A DNA stretch of 64,000 nt from Shouchella patagoniensis (GCF_002019705.1 NZ_KV917377.1:3969938-4033937); one strand, 5' to 3'. Positions 48,626 to 57,324 are shown, counted from the stretch's first letter. Numbers and translations are program-made. The notes: generated by a model from the sequence alone, not told the origin.

Positions 48626-48761
48626 GTTAAACCCTCCTAAAGGTTTTTGTAGATCTATACCTCTTGGAATTCAGTTTAAAACGTTGATTTTTGAAGGGAT
48701 TTAATAGAAAGAAAATGAGTGTTTTTAAATGGTAGGAAGGAGAGCGCTTCTCTCATTTTAT

Positions 48762-49097
48762 CTAGTTCATATGAACATACTGTAAAAGGATTGTGTTAAA
48801 ACGATCAGCTGTACGCTCGTTTTCAAATTCAACGAATACTGAAAGGCTAATGTATTCATAGCCTACCGTGTGGCTGTTGGTTTTAAACCCAATATCCTTT
48901 AATTTTTCTCGAATGATCGTGCATTTTAATTCCAATTCAGGCCTATTTATAGCAATTGAATAGATATGATGATCAGTCACAACAACTAAATAGTCTTTTT
49001 TAGATATACGGCCAGGCTCGATGAAGTGTATTTTCTCATTCCGTGTCAAATGTTTCACAGTGTCTGATTGCATCAGGCGTTCTGAATCGTAGTACAT
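48762..49097 (-). CDS. Hypothetical protein, possibly PH-like fold
   Basis: A 111-residue soluble protein. The central strand pattern KKDYLVVVTDHHIYSIAI followed by KLKDIGFKT resembles bacterial PH-like domains, but this is a guess from pattern alone. ATG 49097 is set 8 bases after GAGG; in-frame ATG 49103 is possible. Family unknown. Confidence 0.68.
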   Translation of the reverse strand: MYYDSERLMQSDTVKHLTRNEKIHFIEPGRISKKDYLVVVTDHHIYSIAINRPELELKCTIIREKLKDIGFKTNSHTVGYEYISLSVFVEFENERTADRFNTILLQYVHMN

Positions 49098-49187
49098 ATG
49101 CATCACCTCGAAACTATAATACTACAAAATTCGACAAAGTAAATAAAAATAAAGGAGCTAAGAGGTAAATAAGGAGGTATTCGCGGT

Positions 49188-49223
49188 CGGCATACACGGT
49201 GCCATGGAAAGCAGCGTGTATGC
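49188..49223. other. Hairpin without T run, beside an orphan ribosome site
   Basis: GGCATACACG (49188-49197) and CGTGTATGCC (49214-49223) pair perfectly. AAGGAGGT at about 49169-49176 just before it has no start codon behind it. Neither strand has a terminator tail. Confidence 0.5.
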
Positions 49224-49269
49224 CAAAATCAATGATAAGTGTAAAGCATCGACTATTTCTTATCAGTAG

Positions 49270-49452
49270 TTAAGCTTGTCCATTCTTTTCTTGTACAACT
49301 TTCCATTGATCGTTTATTTCTGCTTGGAGTTGATTTAACTTTGTTGCAATTAAATGTGCTTCTTTTAAATCTTGAAAGAGCATCTCCCTTTGAGTATGTG
49401 GATCTTGATACACATTTGTTTCGTTTTCGCATTCACGAATAACTTTATACAT
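49270..49452 (-). CDS. Small soluble protein of unknown function
   Basis: A 60-residue, helix-prone, acidic/amidated protein (MYKVIRECENETNVYQDPHT start; AHLIATKLNQLQAEI helix). AAAAAGGAG lies 11 bases before ATG 49452. Family unknown; size and composition suggest a small stress or competence-type regulator, but nothing specific is seen. Confidence 0.68.
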   Translation of the reverse strand: MYKVIRECENETNVYQDPHTQREMLFQDLKEAHLIATKLNQLQAEINDQWKVVQEKNGQA

Positions 49453-49793
49453 TGGGTAGTACTCCTTTTTGAATTGATAATCGCATATGTTGATTAAAGT
49501 GACAATACTTGTCTGTAAAAACAGGAGTTAGTTACCAGTATTTAGGCGTATGATTATGGGCAATTCAGACCTTTGACTTACGAAAGAGAGGGATTTAAAG
49601 GGAAATAAATGAGTAGCTAAAATATAGGTATGCAAAAGTAGGGAGGAAACGATCTTCTTTTTAAACTCTTTATGAATAAAATATGAACAAAAATGAGAAA
49701 AGTGATAAAATATGCATGATTTATAAAATGATCTTGTAAATAATTTAAAAATTACATAAAATAAGAAGAAAGAGCTATTCTTTAGGAGGAACT
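49453..49793. other. Intergenic region
   Basis: AT-rich, with GTGATAAAATATG near 49711 as a possible -10 for the next gene. No gene seen. Confidence 0.4.
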
Positions 49794-49961
49794 ATGAGCC
49801 CCGATATCGAACTTGTGCGGCAGTTAAAGCAGGAATTCGAACAGAAGTTAGCAAGAAAATTAGATCCTTCTGAAATTCTTTTGTTAGTTTCTATTGCCAG
49901 TAAAGCGTATGTTCCTACGGAGAATCTCTTGCTACAAGATAAGAATGAAATTAGTTTGTAA
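49794..49961 (+). CDS. Small helical protein of unknown function
   Basis: A 55-residue protein, MSPDIELVRQLKQEFEQKLA at the start and a second helix LDPSEILLLVSIASKAY. TTTAGGAGGAACT directly precedes ATG 49794. The opposite strand also has an open frame across it (49775-49978), but only this one has a ribosome site. Two short helices recall small anti-repressor or phosphatase-type regulators, without a definite match. Confidence 0.7.
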   Translation: MSPDIELVRQLKQEFEQKLARKLDPSEILLLVSIASKAYVPTENLLLQDKNEISL

Positions 49962-50069
49962 CTTTTTGTTACATGCACAGAAATGATGCAACAGAGTACA
50001 GAGGATGTATGAATTGCTGGTTTGTTGTCTTAAGTGGCTTGATTCGTTTTTTTTAGTTCAAATAAAAAA

Positions 50070-50087
50070 GCTTACTGTGTAGTAAGC
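50070..50087 (-). terminator. Terminator of the small paralogue gene
   Basis: GCTTACT-GTGT-AGTAAGC; T6 follows on the minus strand. Confidence 0.85.
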
Positions 50088-50091
50088 AGGA

Positions 50092-50250
50092 TTAATGATT
50101 ATTTGTATAGTTAGAGACAACGGTTTGCAACAATTCAATCTGTTCGTCGAGAAATTGTTTTTGATCAATTTGTATACTCAAAATGGTTTTTTCTGTTTTT
50201 AGTCGTTTGAGCTCTCGTTTGAACAAATATAACTCTTCTAGCGTTAACAT
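50092..50250 (-). CDS. Small charged protein, paralogue of the protein at 10862-11014
   Basis: A 52-residue, probably coiled-coil protein. MLTLEELYLFKRELKRLKTEK and FLDEQIELLQTVV align without gaps with MLSSDELYLFKRELARLEEEK and FLDDQIDLLQDVI of the protein at 10862-11014. GAGGG is 6 bases before ATG 50250, and a terminator follows the stop. Two copies with strict terminator-ended transcripts indicate a real, undescribed small-protein family in this genome. Confidence 0.78.
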   Translation of the reverse strand: MLTLEELYLFKRELKRLKTEKTILSIQIDQKQFLDEQIELLQTVVSNYTNNH

Positions 50251-50531
50251 AGTAAGCCCTCGTTTCTATTTGTTCAATGAAGCATGTACCCGGAAATGAT
50301 GCAGTCTAAACATAAAAAGAGAAAGCTCAGAAATCCGTTGGGTTATGGCATGCTAGAAAGGATGAATCTTTACGATTAAAAATAATAGTCGTTCCTCGTA
50401 TCGCAAACCGCTTATCATGAGGGAATATGAGTAGAACAACTTGATGCAATCTTCGCTCTTTAATAAACTTTACTTAACAACATGATGATCAACGAGAATT
50501 ATTGGTTCGTCTTTATACGATAAACGCCTAT
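50251..50531. other. Leader region of the carbohydrate operon
   Basis: A weak promoter may be TTGATG (50441-50446), 17 bp, TAAACT (50464-50469). A small hairpin TTTAT/ATAAA is near 50512-50524. I searched for a SAM riboswitch, since yoaDCB in B. subtilis has one, and found none of its core motifs. Confidence 0.4.
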
Positions 50532-50573
50532 CCCACAAATAAATCGATGTAGCGGTTTATTTGTGGGTTTTTT
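50532..50573 (+). terminator. Strong terminator hairpin just before the aldolase gene (probable attenuator)
   Basis: CCCACAAATAAA / TTTATTTGTGGG, a perfect 12-bp stem with T6. It ends about 31 bases before the aldolase ATG, too close for a promoter to fit between, so transcription of the operon must pass through it. Confidence 0.88.
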
Positions 50574-50604
50574 GTTTCTTGTTATTCAAGACAGGAGTGG
50601 TTTG

Positions 50605-51402
50605 ATGACGAAGATTAGACGGATGAAACGGATTTTTGCCAATGATGGAAAGTCTATTACACTGGCCCTTGATGGCTATCATTTCTCTTCAAAAACAGAG
50701 GAGATTGATAAGACCATTTCGTTAATGCCGGCGTTAATGAAAAGTGGGTTAGATGCTGTACTCGTTACATATGGTATGGCAAAAGCTTATGCTGATGCTT
50801 TTGGGCGATTAGGGATGCTTATTCGTGCGGATGCTTCAACTGAAATTTTTGACCCAAGTGTACCGAGGACAATGGCATCTATAACTGTGGAAGACGCGGT
50901 TCGACTTGGCGCGGACGGGATCATATCAATGACATTCCCTGGTGCAGATAATGAGGCAGAGTCCCACAGAATTGCTTCTGTTTTAGCGAAAGATGCTGAT
51001 CAATGGAATATGCCTTTTATGTGTGAGACGTTGCCTTTTGGCTATGCGGTTACAAATGAAGCATCAAATGACCCGAATGTCATTGCTGTAGCAGCTCGGA
51101 TCGGGACTGAGTTTGGCGCGGATATAATAAAGACACGTTTTTCAGGTAGGGCGGAAGATAGAGCAATTGTGAATGCAGCAAATTGTCCGGTCTTAGCATT
51201 AGGTGGTCCAAAAACCAAAAAAATTGAGGATTATTTCACGTATGTAAAGCATTGCATCGATATGGGCGCAAAAGGAGTGGCTGCCGGGAGAAATATCATT
51301 CAAAGTGAGAACCCAGTTGGAGTAGTCGCTGCATTAAACGTTTTAATTCACCAAGAGGGCTCAGTGGAAGAAGCGTATCAAGCTTACCGCGTATCCTTTT
51401 AA
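50605..51402 (+). CDS. DeoC/LsrF-type class I aldolase
   Basis: A 265-residue TIM-barrel aldolase of the DhnA/LacD/LsrF superfamily. Lys176 in GADIIKTRFSG is the probable Schiff-base lysine; ALDGYHF, GADGIISMTFPG and GPKTKK are the other family marks. It should cleave or form a phosphorylated keto sugar. ATG 50605 has CAGGAG 8 bases upstream; an in-frame GTG at 50563 lies inside the terminator. First gene of a four-gene operon with a kinase, an SDR and a hydroxyacid dehydrogenase. The substrate is unknown. Confidence 0.87.
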   Translation: MTKIRRMKRIFANDGKSITLALDGYHFSSKTEEIDKTISLMPALMKSGLDAVLVTYGMAKAYADAFGRLGMLIRADASTEIFDPSVPRTMASITVEDAVRLGADGIISMTFPGADNEAESHRIASVLAKDADQWNMPFMCETLPFGYAVTNEASNDPNVIAVAARIGTEFGADIIKTRFSGRAEDRAIVNAANCPVLALGGPKTKKIEDYFTYVKHCIDMGAKGVAAGRNIIQSENPVGVVAALNVLIHQEGSVEEAYQAYRVSF

Positions 51403-51404
51403 TT

Positions 51405-51418
51405 TGTAAGCGTTTCAA
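51405..51418 (+). promoter_or_regulatory. Possible CcpA cre site between aldolase and kinase genes
   Basis: TGTAAGCGTTTCAA matches the cre consensus TGWAAGCGNTWNCA at all but one defined base. In this position it would act as a roadblock for carbon catabolite control. Confidence 0.5.
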
Positions 51419-51454
51419 TAGAGTTGACCTTATTTAATAAGGAGGGAATCGCTT

Positions 51455-52972
51455 GTGGAAAACTATGTTCTTGGAATTGATAATGGAGGGACGATTACAA
51501 AGGCTGCTCTATATACGTTAAAAGGGAAAGAGGTGGGTAGCTCTTCAAGAAAAACAAAAATGATTATGCCGCAGCCGTACCATACCGAGCGAGACATGGA
51601 TGAATTATGGCAGGCGAATGTAGCCGTCATTCGAGGCGTGTTGCAATCCACACAAATTAAAGCTGATCAAATCATTGGGATGTCTATCACGGGGCATGGG
51701 AACGGCCTATATTTAACAAATAAGCAAGGAGAACCGGTTTATAACGGTATTATTTCCACAGATAATCGAGCAAAGGTTTATGTTGATAAATGGTCTCAAG
51801 ATCCTCGTTTTGAGAGAGAGGTTTTGCCAAAAACGATGCAATCGGTTTGGGCGGGGCAGCCGGTTGCTTTACTCGCATGGCTAAAAGAACATAAGCCGGA
51901 AGTAGTGATGGAAACAGATTATCTTTTTATGGTTAAAGATTTTGTGCGCTTTAAGCTGACGGGTGAAGCGTTTGTGGAAGTAACAGATTTATCTGGTACG
52001 AATTTATTGAATGTTCGAGATCGATGTTATGATAAGGAATTGCTTCGTTTTTTTAACTTAGAAGACATAATGCCGAAATTGCCGCCTTTAAAGGAATCAA
52101 CGGATCGATGTGGATACGTAACAAAAGAGGCAGCAGAAGCAACAGGATTACGAGAAGGAACGCCAATCGCAGGAGGAATCTTTGATATTGCGGCGTCTGC
52201 AATTGCTTCTGGACTCGTAGAAGAAGAAAAGCTCTGTATTGTGGCAGGAACATGGAGCATCAATGAATATATTTCAAAGAAGCCTGTTATTAATAAAGAG
52301 TTGTTTATGACCTCAATTTATTGTTTACCAGACTATTGGTTAACAACAGAAGCAAGCCCAACATCCGCTAGTAACCTGGAATGGTTTATCGATCACTTCA
52401 TGGATGATGAAAAAAGAAATGCTTTTGAACAGAACAAATCTGTATACGATATTTGTAATCGTTTGGTGGAATCGACAACTCCTGATGAAAGCAATTTGTT
52501 GTTTTTTCCTTTTCTATTTGGAACGAATACGGTACCAGACGCGAAGGCGTGCTTTATTGGAATGAATAGTTGGCATAAAAAGGAACATTTTTTACGTGCT
52601 ATTTATGAAGGTGTTGTGTTTGGGCATATGTACCATATTGAACGATTACTGAAGTTTAGAGAGAAGCCAGAGATGGCAAGAATTGCTGGTGGTGTAACAA
52701 AGTCCGATGTATGGGTGCAACTGTTTGCTGATTGTTTGCAATTGCCACTTGAAGTGGTTGAAGTGAAAGAGCATGGCACTCTAGGTACAGCCATGTGTGC
52801 GGCAGTAATGGAAGGTTACTATGAATCAATGAAAGCGGCTGCGGAAGCGATGGTTCGAGTGGATCGGAGAATTACACCAAATCGAGAGCAGGCTCATGTT
52901 TATGCTAGAAAGTATAGCCTCTATAAAGAGACATTAATAAAGATGGAGTTGGTTTGGAAGGTGGGCGTATAG
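51455..52972 (+). CDS. FGGY-family carbohydrate kinase (L-xylulose kinase/YoaC-like)
   Basis: A 505-residue sugar kinase of the FGGY family. VLGIDNGGTITKAALY is the N-terminal phosphate loop; GGIFDIAASAIASGL and EHGTLGTAMCA are C-terminal ATP motifs. Its pattern (HTERDMDELWQ, ASPTSASNLEWF) resembles E. coli LyxK and B. subtilis YoaC. It begins at GTG 51455 with AAGGAGGG upstream. It likely phosphorylates a keto-pentose or related polyol product that the aldolase then splits. Confidence 0.88.
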   Translation: MENYVLGIDNGGTITKAALYTLKGKEVGSSSRKTKMIMPQPYHTERDMDELWQANVAVIRGVLQSTQIKADQIIGMSITGHGNGLYLTNKQGEPVYNGIISTDNRAKVYVDKWSQDPRFEREVLPKTMQSVWAGQPVALLAWLKEHKPEVVMETDYLFMVKDFVRFKLTGEAFVEVTDLSGTNLLNVRDRCYDKELLRFFNLEDIMPKLPPLKESTDRCGYVTKEAAEATGLREGTPIAGGIFDIAASAIASGLVEEEKLCIVAGTWSINEYISKKPVINKELFMTSIYCLPDYWLTTEASPTSASNLEWFIDHFMDDEKRNAFEQNKSVYDICNRLVESTTPDESNLLFFPFLFGTNTVPDAKACFIGMNSWHKKEHFLRAIYEGVVFGHMYHIERLLKFREKPEMARIAGGVTKSDVWVQLFADCLQLPLEVVEVKEHGTLGTAMCAAVMEGYYESMKAAAEAMVRVDRRITPNREQAHVYARKYSLYKETLIKMELVWKVGV

Positions 52973-52975
52973 ACG

Positions 52976-53734
52976 ATGAATTTAGGAATTAAGGGGAAAA
53001 CGGCGATTGTTACCGGGGGTTCAAGAGGCGTAGGGAAGGCTATTTCGTATGCATTAGCTGAAGCAGGAGTGGATATTGCACTTACCTATCAAGGGAACAA
53101 AGATCAAGCAGAAGACGTTGTGAAGGAGATATGTCATTTTGGTGGCAAAGCGATCGCGATTCAAGTTGATTTGGCTAATACAAACGAAGCCAATCAGCTT
53201 GTTGATCGTGTTGTCCAACAATTTGGCAAGGTAGATATTCTGGTTAATAACGCTGGAGTTTGGCCAAAAAGTTACGTAAAGGAAATGAGTTTAACAGAAT
53301 GGGAGAAAACGTTAAATGTGAATTTGACAAGTGTTTTTTTAACTTCTCGAGATTTTGTAAATCATTGCCTTGAACGAGAAAAGCGCGGAAAAATCGTAAA
53401 TATTACTTCTCAAGCTGCTTTCCATGGATCAACAACAGGTCATGCCCATTATGCAGCAAGTAAATCAGGGCTTATTGGGTTTGCGATTTCTCTTGCGCGT
53501 GAGCACGCGAAGGATGGAATTAATGTAAATAATCTTGCCCTTGGCATTGTCGAAACCGATATGGTCAAAGAAGCATTAGAGAAAAATCAAGCATACTATG
53601 TTGATCGCATTCCCTTAGGTCGTGTTGCCAAGCCAAAAGAAATCGCTGAAATCGCATGCTTTCTTGTATCCGAAAAAGCAAATTACATAACTGGTGCAAC
53701 GTTGGATGCGACTGGTGGAATGCTAATGCGCTAA
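52976..53734 (+). CDS. Short-chain dehydrogenase/reductase
   Basis: A 252-residue classical SDR. TGGSRGVG (13-20) binds NAD(P); NNAG (91-94); catalytic Ser145, Tyr159 and Lys163 (YxxxK) are intact. It could oxidise a sugar alcohol or reduce a keto group in the operon's pathway. ATG 52976 overlaps no gene but starts 4 bases after the kinase stop. Confidence 0.88.
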   Translation: MNLGIKGKTAIVTGGSRGVGKAISYALAEAGVDIALTYQGNKDQAEDVVKEICHFGGKAIAIQVDLANTNEANQLVDRVVQQFGKVDILVNNAGVWPKSYVKEMSLTEWEKTLNVNLTSVFLTSRDFVNHCLEREKRGKIVNITSQAAFHGSTTGHAHYAASKSGLIGFAISLAREHAKDGINVNNLALGIVETDMVKEALEKNQAYYVDRIPLGRVAKPKEIAEIACFLVSEKANYITGATLDATGGMLMR

Positions 53735-53753
53735 TAAACGAGAGGAGCAATGA

Positions 53754-54761
53754 GTGGATATGAAATGTTTGGCAATTGCTGATTTGTTTATTCCAAAAAA
53801 AATGATGGAACAAGGTCTCTCGAAGTTGGTTGACGCAGGAATTGATGTGACTGTAAAAGAATGGAGACATGATCGTTTAGAAGAGTTGCAAAAAGTGAAT
53901 CTGGAAATTGAGCAAGGTGGCAGTGAAGTAGTGGAGATGCCACACATGTTATTTGAAGATATTGATCAATATGAACTAATCATTACGCAATTCGCGCCGA
54001 TACAAGAAAAAGTCATTGTGTCAGCGAGAAACCTTAAATTAATTGGTGTTCTTCGGGGTGGGATGGAGAATATTAATCAAGCGAAAGCTGCAGAAAAAGG
54101 AATAGCAATACTAAACACGCCAGGAAGAAATGCGCGTAGTGTAGCTGAATTTACAGTAGGTATGATTCTTGCAGAAATCCGAAACATTGCTCGTTCTCAT
54201 GCTGCATTAAAAGAAGGGAAGTGGCGTAAGGACTTTTCAAATACAGCGTTTATACCAGAATTAGAAGGTCGAACTGTTGGAATCGTCGGATTTGGCCATA
54301 TCGGTCAGCTAGTTGCCAAGTTATTAAGTGGATTTGAGGCACGTATTCTATTTTATGACCCCTATTTTAAAGGCGAGACGCATTTTAAACAGGTTGAGTT
54401 AAACGAGTTATTGCAGCAGTCCGATATTGTCTCTTTGCATGGTCGATTAACAGAGGAAACCACCAATATGATTGCTTATGAGCAATTAAAGATGATGAAG
54501 GAATCAGCGATTCTCGTGAATACGGCCAGGTCTGGTTTAATCCAAGAAGAAGATTTCCTTTTAGCGATGCAGAATAAGCTCATTGCTGGAGCTGCGATTG
54601 ACACATTTGATCATGAGCCTTTAAGAAAGGATAGTCCATTTTTGACCCTTGATAATGTAACGATCACGGCCCATTTGGCAGGAAGTACAAGTGATGCGTT
54701 TCGAAACACGCCAAAGAAATTAGCGGAACGGGTGCTTAAATGGATGAATACACAAGCATAA
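53754..54761 (+). CDS. D-isomer-specific 2-hydroxyacid dehydrogenase (YoaD-like)
   Basis: A 335-residue NAD-dependent dehydrogenase. NAD loop GFGHIGQL (179-186); catalytic Arg259 (NTARSG), Glu288 (FDHEPL) and His307 (TAHLAGST). Most like the phosphoglycerate dehydrogenase-type YoaD. In B. subtilis yoaD is next to yoaC, a kinase like the one here, which argues for a shared pathway. Start taken as GTG 53754, 6 bases after AGAGGAG; ATG 53760 is an alternative. Confidence 0.88.
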   Translation: MDMKCLAIADLFIPKKMMEQGLSKLVDAGIDVTVKEWRHDRLEELQKVNLEIEQGGSEVVEMPHMLFEDIDQYELIITQFAPIQEKVIVSARNLKLIGVLRGGMENINQAKAAEKGIAILNTPGRNARSVAEFTVGMILAEIRNIARSHAALKEGKWRKDFSNTAFIPELEGRTVGIVGFGHIGQLVAKLLSGFEARILFYDPYFKGETHFKQVELNELLQQSDIVSLHGRLTEETTNMIAYEQLKMMKESAILVNTARSGLIQEEDFLLAMQNKLIAGAAIDTFDHEPLRKDSPFLTLDNVTITAHLAGSTSDAFRNTPKKLAERVLKWMNTQA

Positions 54762-54768
54762 AAAACGG

Positions 54769-54797
54769 AAGCCTGCACAAGTAGCAGGCTTTCATTT
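54769..54797. terminator. Bidirectional terminator of the carbohydrate operon and catalase
   Basis: AAGCCTGC / GCAGGCTT with A-rich and T-rich flanks between convergent genes. Confidence 0.88.
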
Positions 54798-54798
54798 T

Positions 54799-55653
54799 TT
54801 ATGAGTTTAAATCTTTTAGGCCTGGGCTATGTTCATTTGGAATTTCAGGCAAGACAGGAACTGGAAAACCGGTAGGAGGGGGCGTTACTGTGTACTCCCC
54901 ACCATTACGGCTAGGGGTCTGCCCTTGTAGCACCTCGCCAATCTTAGTTGAATCCAATCTAAAGTTAAATTGTGTATTATGGTATCCCAGGTCTACAAAC
55001 TTCTTACATTCAGGATATTTGTTAATATCATAATTAGGAACTGGGAATGTTTTGCCCCAATCAACGCCTAACGTTTCCAACGCTTTAGCAAAGGCATTTT
55101 GATGGGCGTTATCTCGAACGATTAAGAATCCAAGGGTTTCTCGTAATGTTTTGTTTGAACTCATTTCATAAATTCTCGTTTTTTCGAGTACTCCGGTTGA
55201 CTCAAGCGATATGTTATCTAATAAGTCGCCGACTAAATTACCGTGGCTATACACCCAAGAACCATTCCATGGGTTTCCAGCTGCATCGACAGGCAGCGAT
55301 GCTTGAGCGCCATGTATGTAGTGATGAGGGTTTGCATGTTTGATGGCTTCATTTAATGGTGCTTGATCATTTGCTATGTTGCCCACACCTTCACCACCGG
55401 ATTCATCTAATAGCGCATTAATAGTATTTTGTACAAGCTCTACATGAGCAATTTCCTCTAGGAATATGCCTCTAATGAGATCTCGATACTTTTTTTCCTT
55501 TCCTCTAAAATTAGAGCTTTGAAAAAAATACTGCATCATTGTACGCATTTCTCCAAAGTGTCCGCCTAACGTTTCTTGAAGGACTTTCGCAGCAGCTGGG
55601 TCTGGTTTATCTGGCTTAATAATATTAATTAGCTCTTCTTTATAATAATACAA
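54799..55653 (-). CDS. Manganese catalase
   Basis: A 284-residue non-haem catalase with a di-manganese ferritin-like four-helix core, degrading H2O2. Metal-ligand motifs: ETLGGHFGEMRTMMQYFFQ, LEEIAHVELVQ, and VRDNAHQNAF. The Pro-rich C-terminal tail is typical of Bacillus spore-associated forms such as YdbD/YjqC. Start is TTG 55653 with AGAGG 8 bases upstream; an in-frame ATG does not precede the first family residues. Confidence 0.93.
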   Translation of the reverse strand: MYYYKEELINIIKPDKPDPAAAKVLQETLGGHFGEMRTMMQYFFQSSNFRGKEKKYRDLIRGIFLEEIAHVELVQNTINALLDESGGEGVGNIANDQAPLNEAIKHANPHHYIHGAQASLPVDAAGNPWNGSWVYSHGNLVGDLLDNISLESTGVLEKTRIYEMSSNKTLRETLGFLIVRDNAHQNAFAKALETLGVDWGKTFPVPNYDINKYPECKKFVDLGYHNTQFNFRLDSTKIGEVLQGQTPSRNGGEYTVTPPPTGFPVPVLPEIPNEHSPGLKDLNS

Positions 55654-55844
55654 TGTGGCAACCTCTTTTCTGTTTTGTAAAGTTAAGTAAGAACATGTGC
55701 GGTCTCATTGAAGACAGACACATACATAAGGGTCCCCTAACTATTTAGCTTTTATGTATATAAAGTTAAAGGTCGAGGTTCGCAGGTATTCATTCTTTCG
55801 TATGGAATAATGAAGAGAGAGTTTTTTTAGGAGGAATTCATTTC

Positions 55845-56801
55845 ATGCTAACACTACAAAAATTTAATGAAGCCAGAGAACGTTTGTATAACAAAGTCCA
55901 CTACACACCGTTGCTTACGTCAATAACATTAAATGAACAAGTAGGAGCATCTGTTTTTGTAAAGGCAGAACATTTGCAAAAAACGGGCTCGTTTAAAATA
56001 CGTGGAGCGATGAATCGCGTGTTAAAAGCGAAAGAAAATGGAGCGCTACAAGTCATCACGGCATCGTCGGGTAATCACGGTCAAGCAGTCGCGTATGCCG
56101 CACGCTCCCTTGGAATGAAGGCGATAATTGTTGTACCTAAAAACGTAATCGCGGCAAAGGAACGTGCGATTAAAAGCTATGGTGGGGAAGTTATTCATTG
56201 TGGAACGACGTCAGAGGAGAGGTTAGACTATGCCCGTCGTTTAATAAAGGAATTAGAAGGAGCCGAGTACATCCCCCCATACGATGACTATGAAATCATG
56301 GCTGGTCAGGGGACAGTTGGGATTGAAATACTTGAGCTAATACAAAGTCCAGAAGTTGTTGTTGTGCCAATTGGCGGAGGTGGATTAATTTCTGGCATTG
56401 CAAGTGCCGTAAAACGAATGAATCCAGCTATTAAAGTAATTGGAGTAGAGCCTATAACTGCAAATGATACTGCTCGATCCATTCAAGCTGGGAAACGTTT
56501 GTTGGTTGAATCCTCTTCTTCTACGATTGCAGATGGATTAAGGGCGTCTATTCCTGGAGAGTTAACTTTTCCATTCATTCAAACGAATGTAGATGAAGTG
56601 GTGACAGTAACAGAGGCGCAGATCCAAGAAGCATTTCGCTTCTATTTAGCGAGGATGAAACAAGTTGTTGAACCTTCTGGAGCGGCCACATTGGCTGCAC
56701 TTCGAGGAGGGCAGATTCAGCACCAAGGTGGGAATGTCGTACTTGTAGCAAGTGGAGGAAATGTTGATCTTGACGGGATGGATATTCTTTTACATTCGTA
56801 A
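55845..56801 (+). CDS. Threonine dehydratase-like PLP enzyme (catabolic IlvA/TdcB type)
   Basis: A 318-residue fold-type II PLP enzyme. The Schiff-base Lys51 lies in KTGSFKIRGA; SSGNHGQAVA binds the substrate carboxylate and GGGGLISG the PLP phosphate. It lacks the C-terminal ACT regulatory domain of biosynthetic IlvA, so it is the catabolic form, making 2-oxobutyrate from threonine or pyruvate from serine; serine racemase activity is also possible. TTAGGAGGAATTC precedes ATG 55845. Confidence 0.9.
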   Translation: MLTLQKFNEARERLYNKVHYTPLLTSITLNEQVGASVFVKAEHLQKTGSFKIRGAMNRVLKAKENGALQVITASSGNHGQAVAYAARSLGMKAIIVVPKNVIAAKERAIKSYGGEVIHCGTTSEERLDYARRLIKELEGAEYIPPYDDYEIMAGQGTVGIEILELIQSPEVVVVPIGGGGLISGIASAVKRMNPAIKVIGVEPITANDTARSIQAGKRLLVESSSSTIADGLRASIPGELTFPFIQTNVDEVVTVTEAQIQEAFRFYLARMKQVVEPSGAATLAALRGGQIQHQGGNVVLVASGGNVDLDGMDILLHS

Positions 56802-56816
56802 TAATGGAGGTGGCGC

Positions 56817-56882
56817 GTGAGCTTGTATAAAGTAGCTGTATGTGTAAGAAGCAATTGTCATACCGCAAATAAAAAGAAATGA
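56817..56882 (+). CDS. Possible 21-residue peptide
   Basis: GGAGGTGGC leads directly to GTG 56817 and the frame VSLYKVAVCVRSNCHTANKK to TGA 56880-56882. The ribosome site is very good, but the composition is not informative. It may be a leader peptide or only an accident. Confidence 0.3.
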   Translation: MSLYKVAVCVRSNCHTANKKK

Positions 56883-56931
56883 GGGGTAACTTGTCATGCT
56901 ATGGTAGAGATAAGAAAAAGGAGGAGTAAAG

Positions 56932-57324
56932 ATGATTAAAAAAATGGTGCAAACCACCGTATATGTCAATAATCTCGAAGAAGCTAAAGACTTTTATGTA
57001 AACACGTTAGGTTTTGTTGTTCGTGCTGAAGAACAGTTTGGATCAGATTGGGAATACTTAGCGATTTCTCCGGATCGCCGTAATGAAACCGTTATTGAAC
57101 TTGCAAAAGCGAGTACCTCTGAACAAGAAAAGTTAATTGGAAAACAGGGGGGAGGATTAAACATGATGATGTTTGAAACGGATGATATTAAGGCAGATTA
57201 CAATAGGTTGAAAGCTCAAGGCGTTATCTTTTATGGAGAACCACAAACCGTACCAGGAGGGATGGGAGTTGGCTTCAAGGATTTATATGGAAACGAGCTT
57301 GATTTGTTTGAACCGGAAAAATAG
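56932..57324 (+). CDS. VOC-family (glyoxalase/bleomycin resistance-like) protein
   Basis: A 130-residue single-domain vicinal oxygen chelate protein. The beta-alpha-beta-beta-beta start TTVYVNNLEEAKDFYVNTLGF and the late metal-side glutamate in GVGFKDLYGNELDLFEP are typical. Substrate unknown. AAAAAGGAGGAG precedes ATG 56932. Confidence 0.88.
   Translation: MIKKMVQTTVYVNNLEEAKDFYVNTLGFVVRAEEQFGSDWEYLAISPDRRNETVIELAKASTSEQEKLIGKQGGGLNMMMFETDDIKADYNRLKAQGVIFYGEPQTVPGGMGVGFKDLYGNELDLFEPEK

Noticed and set aside
49775-49978. Minus-strand open frame of 67 codons
   Set aside because: It is the shadow of the small plus-strand gene at 49794, which has a strong ribosome site while this frame has none.
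50251-50531. SAM riboswitch upstream of the YoaC/YoaD-like operon
   Set aside because: Expected from the B. subtilis yoaDCB parallel, but the conserved core sequences are absent.
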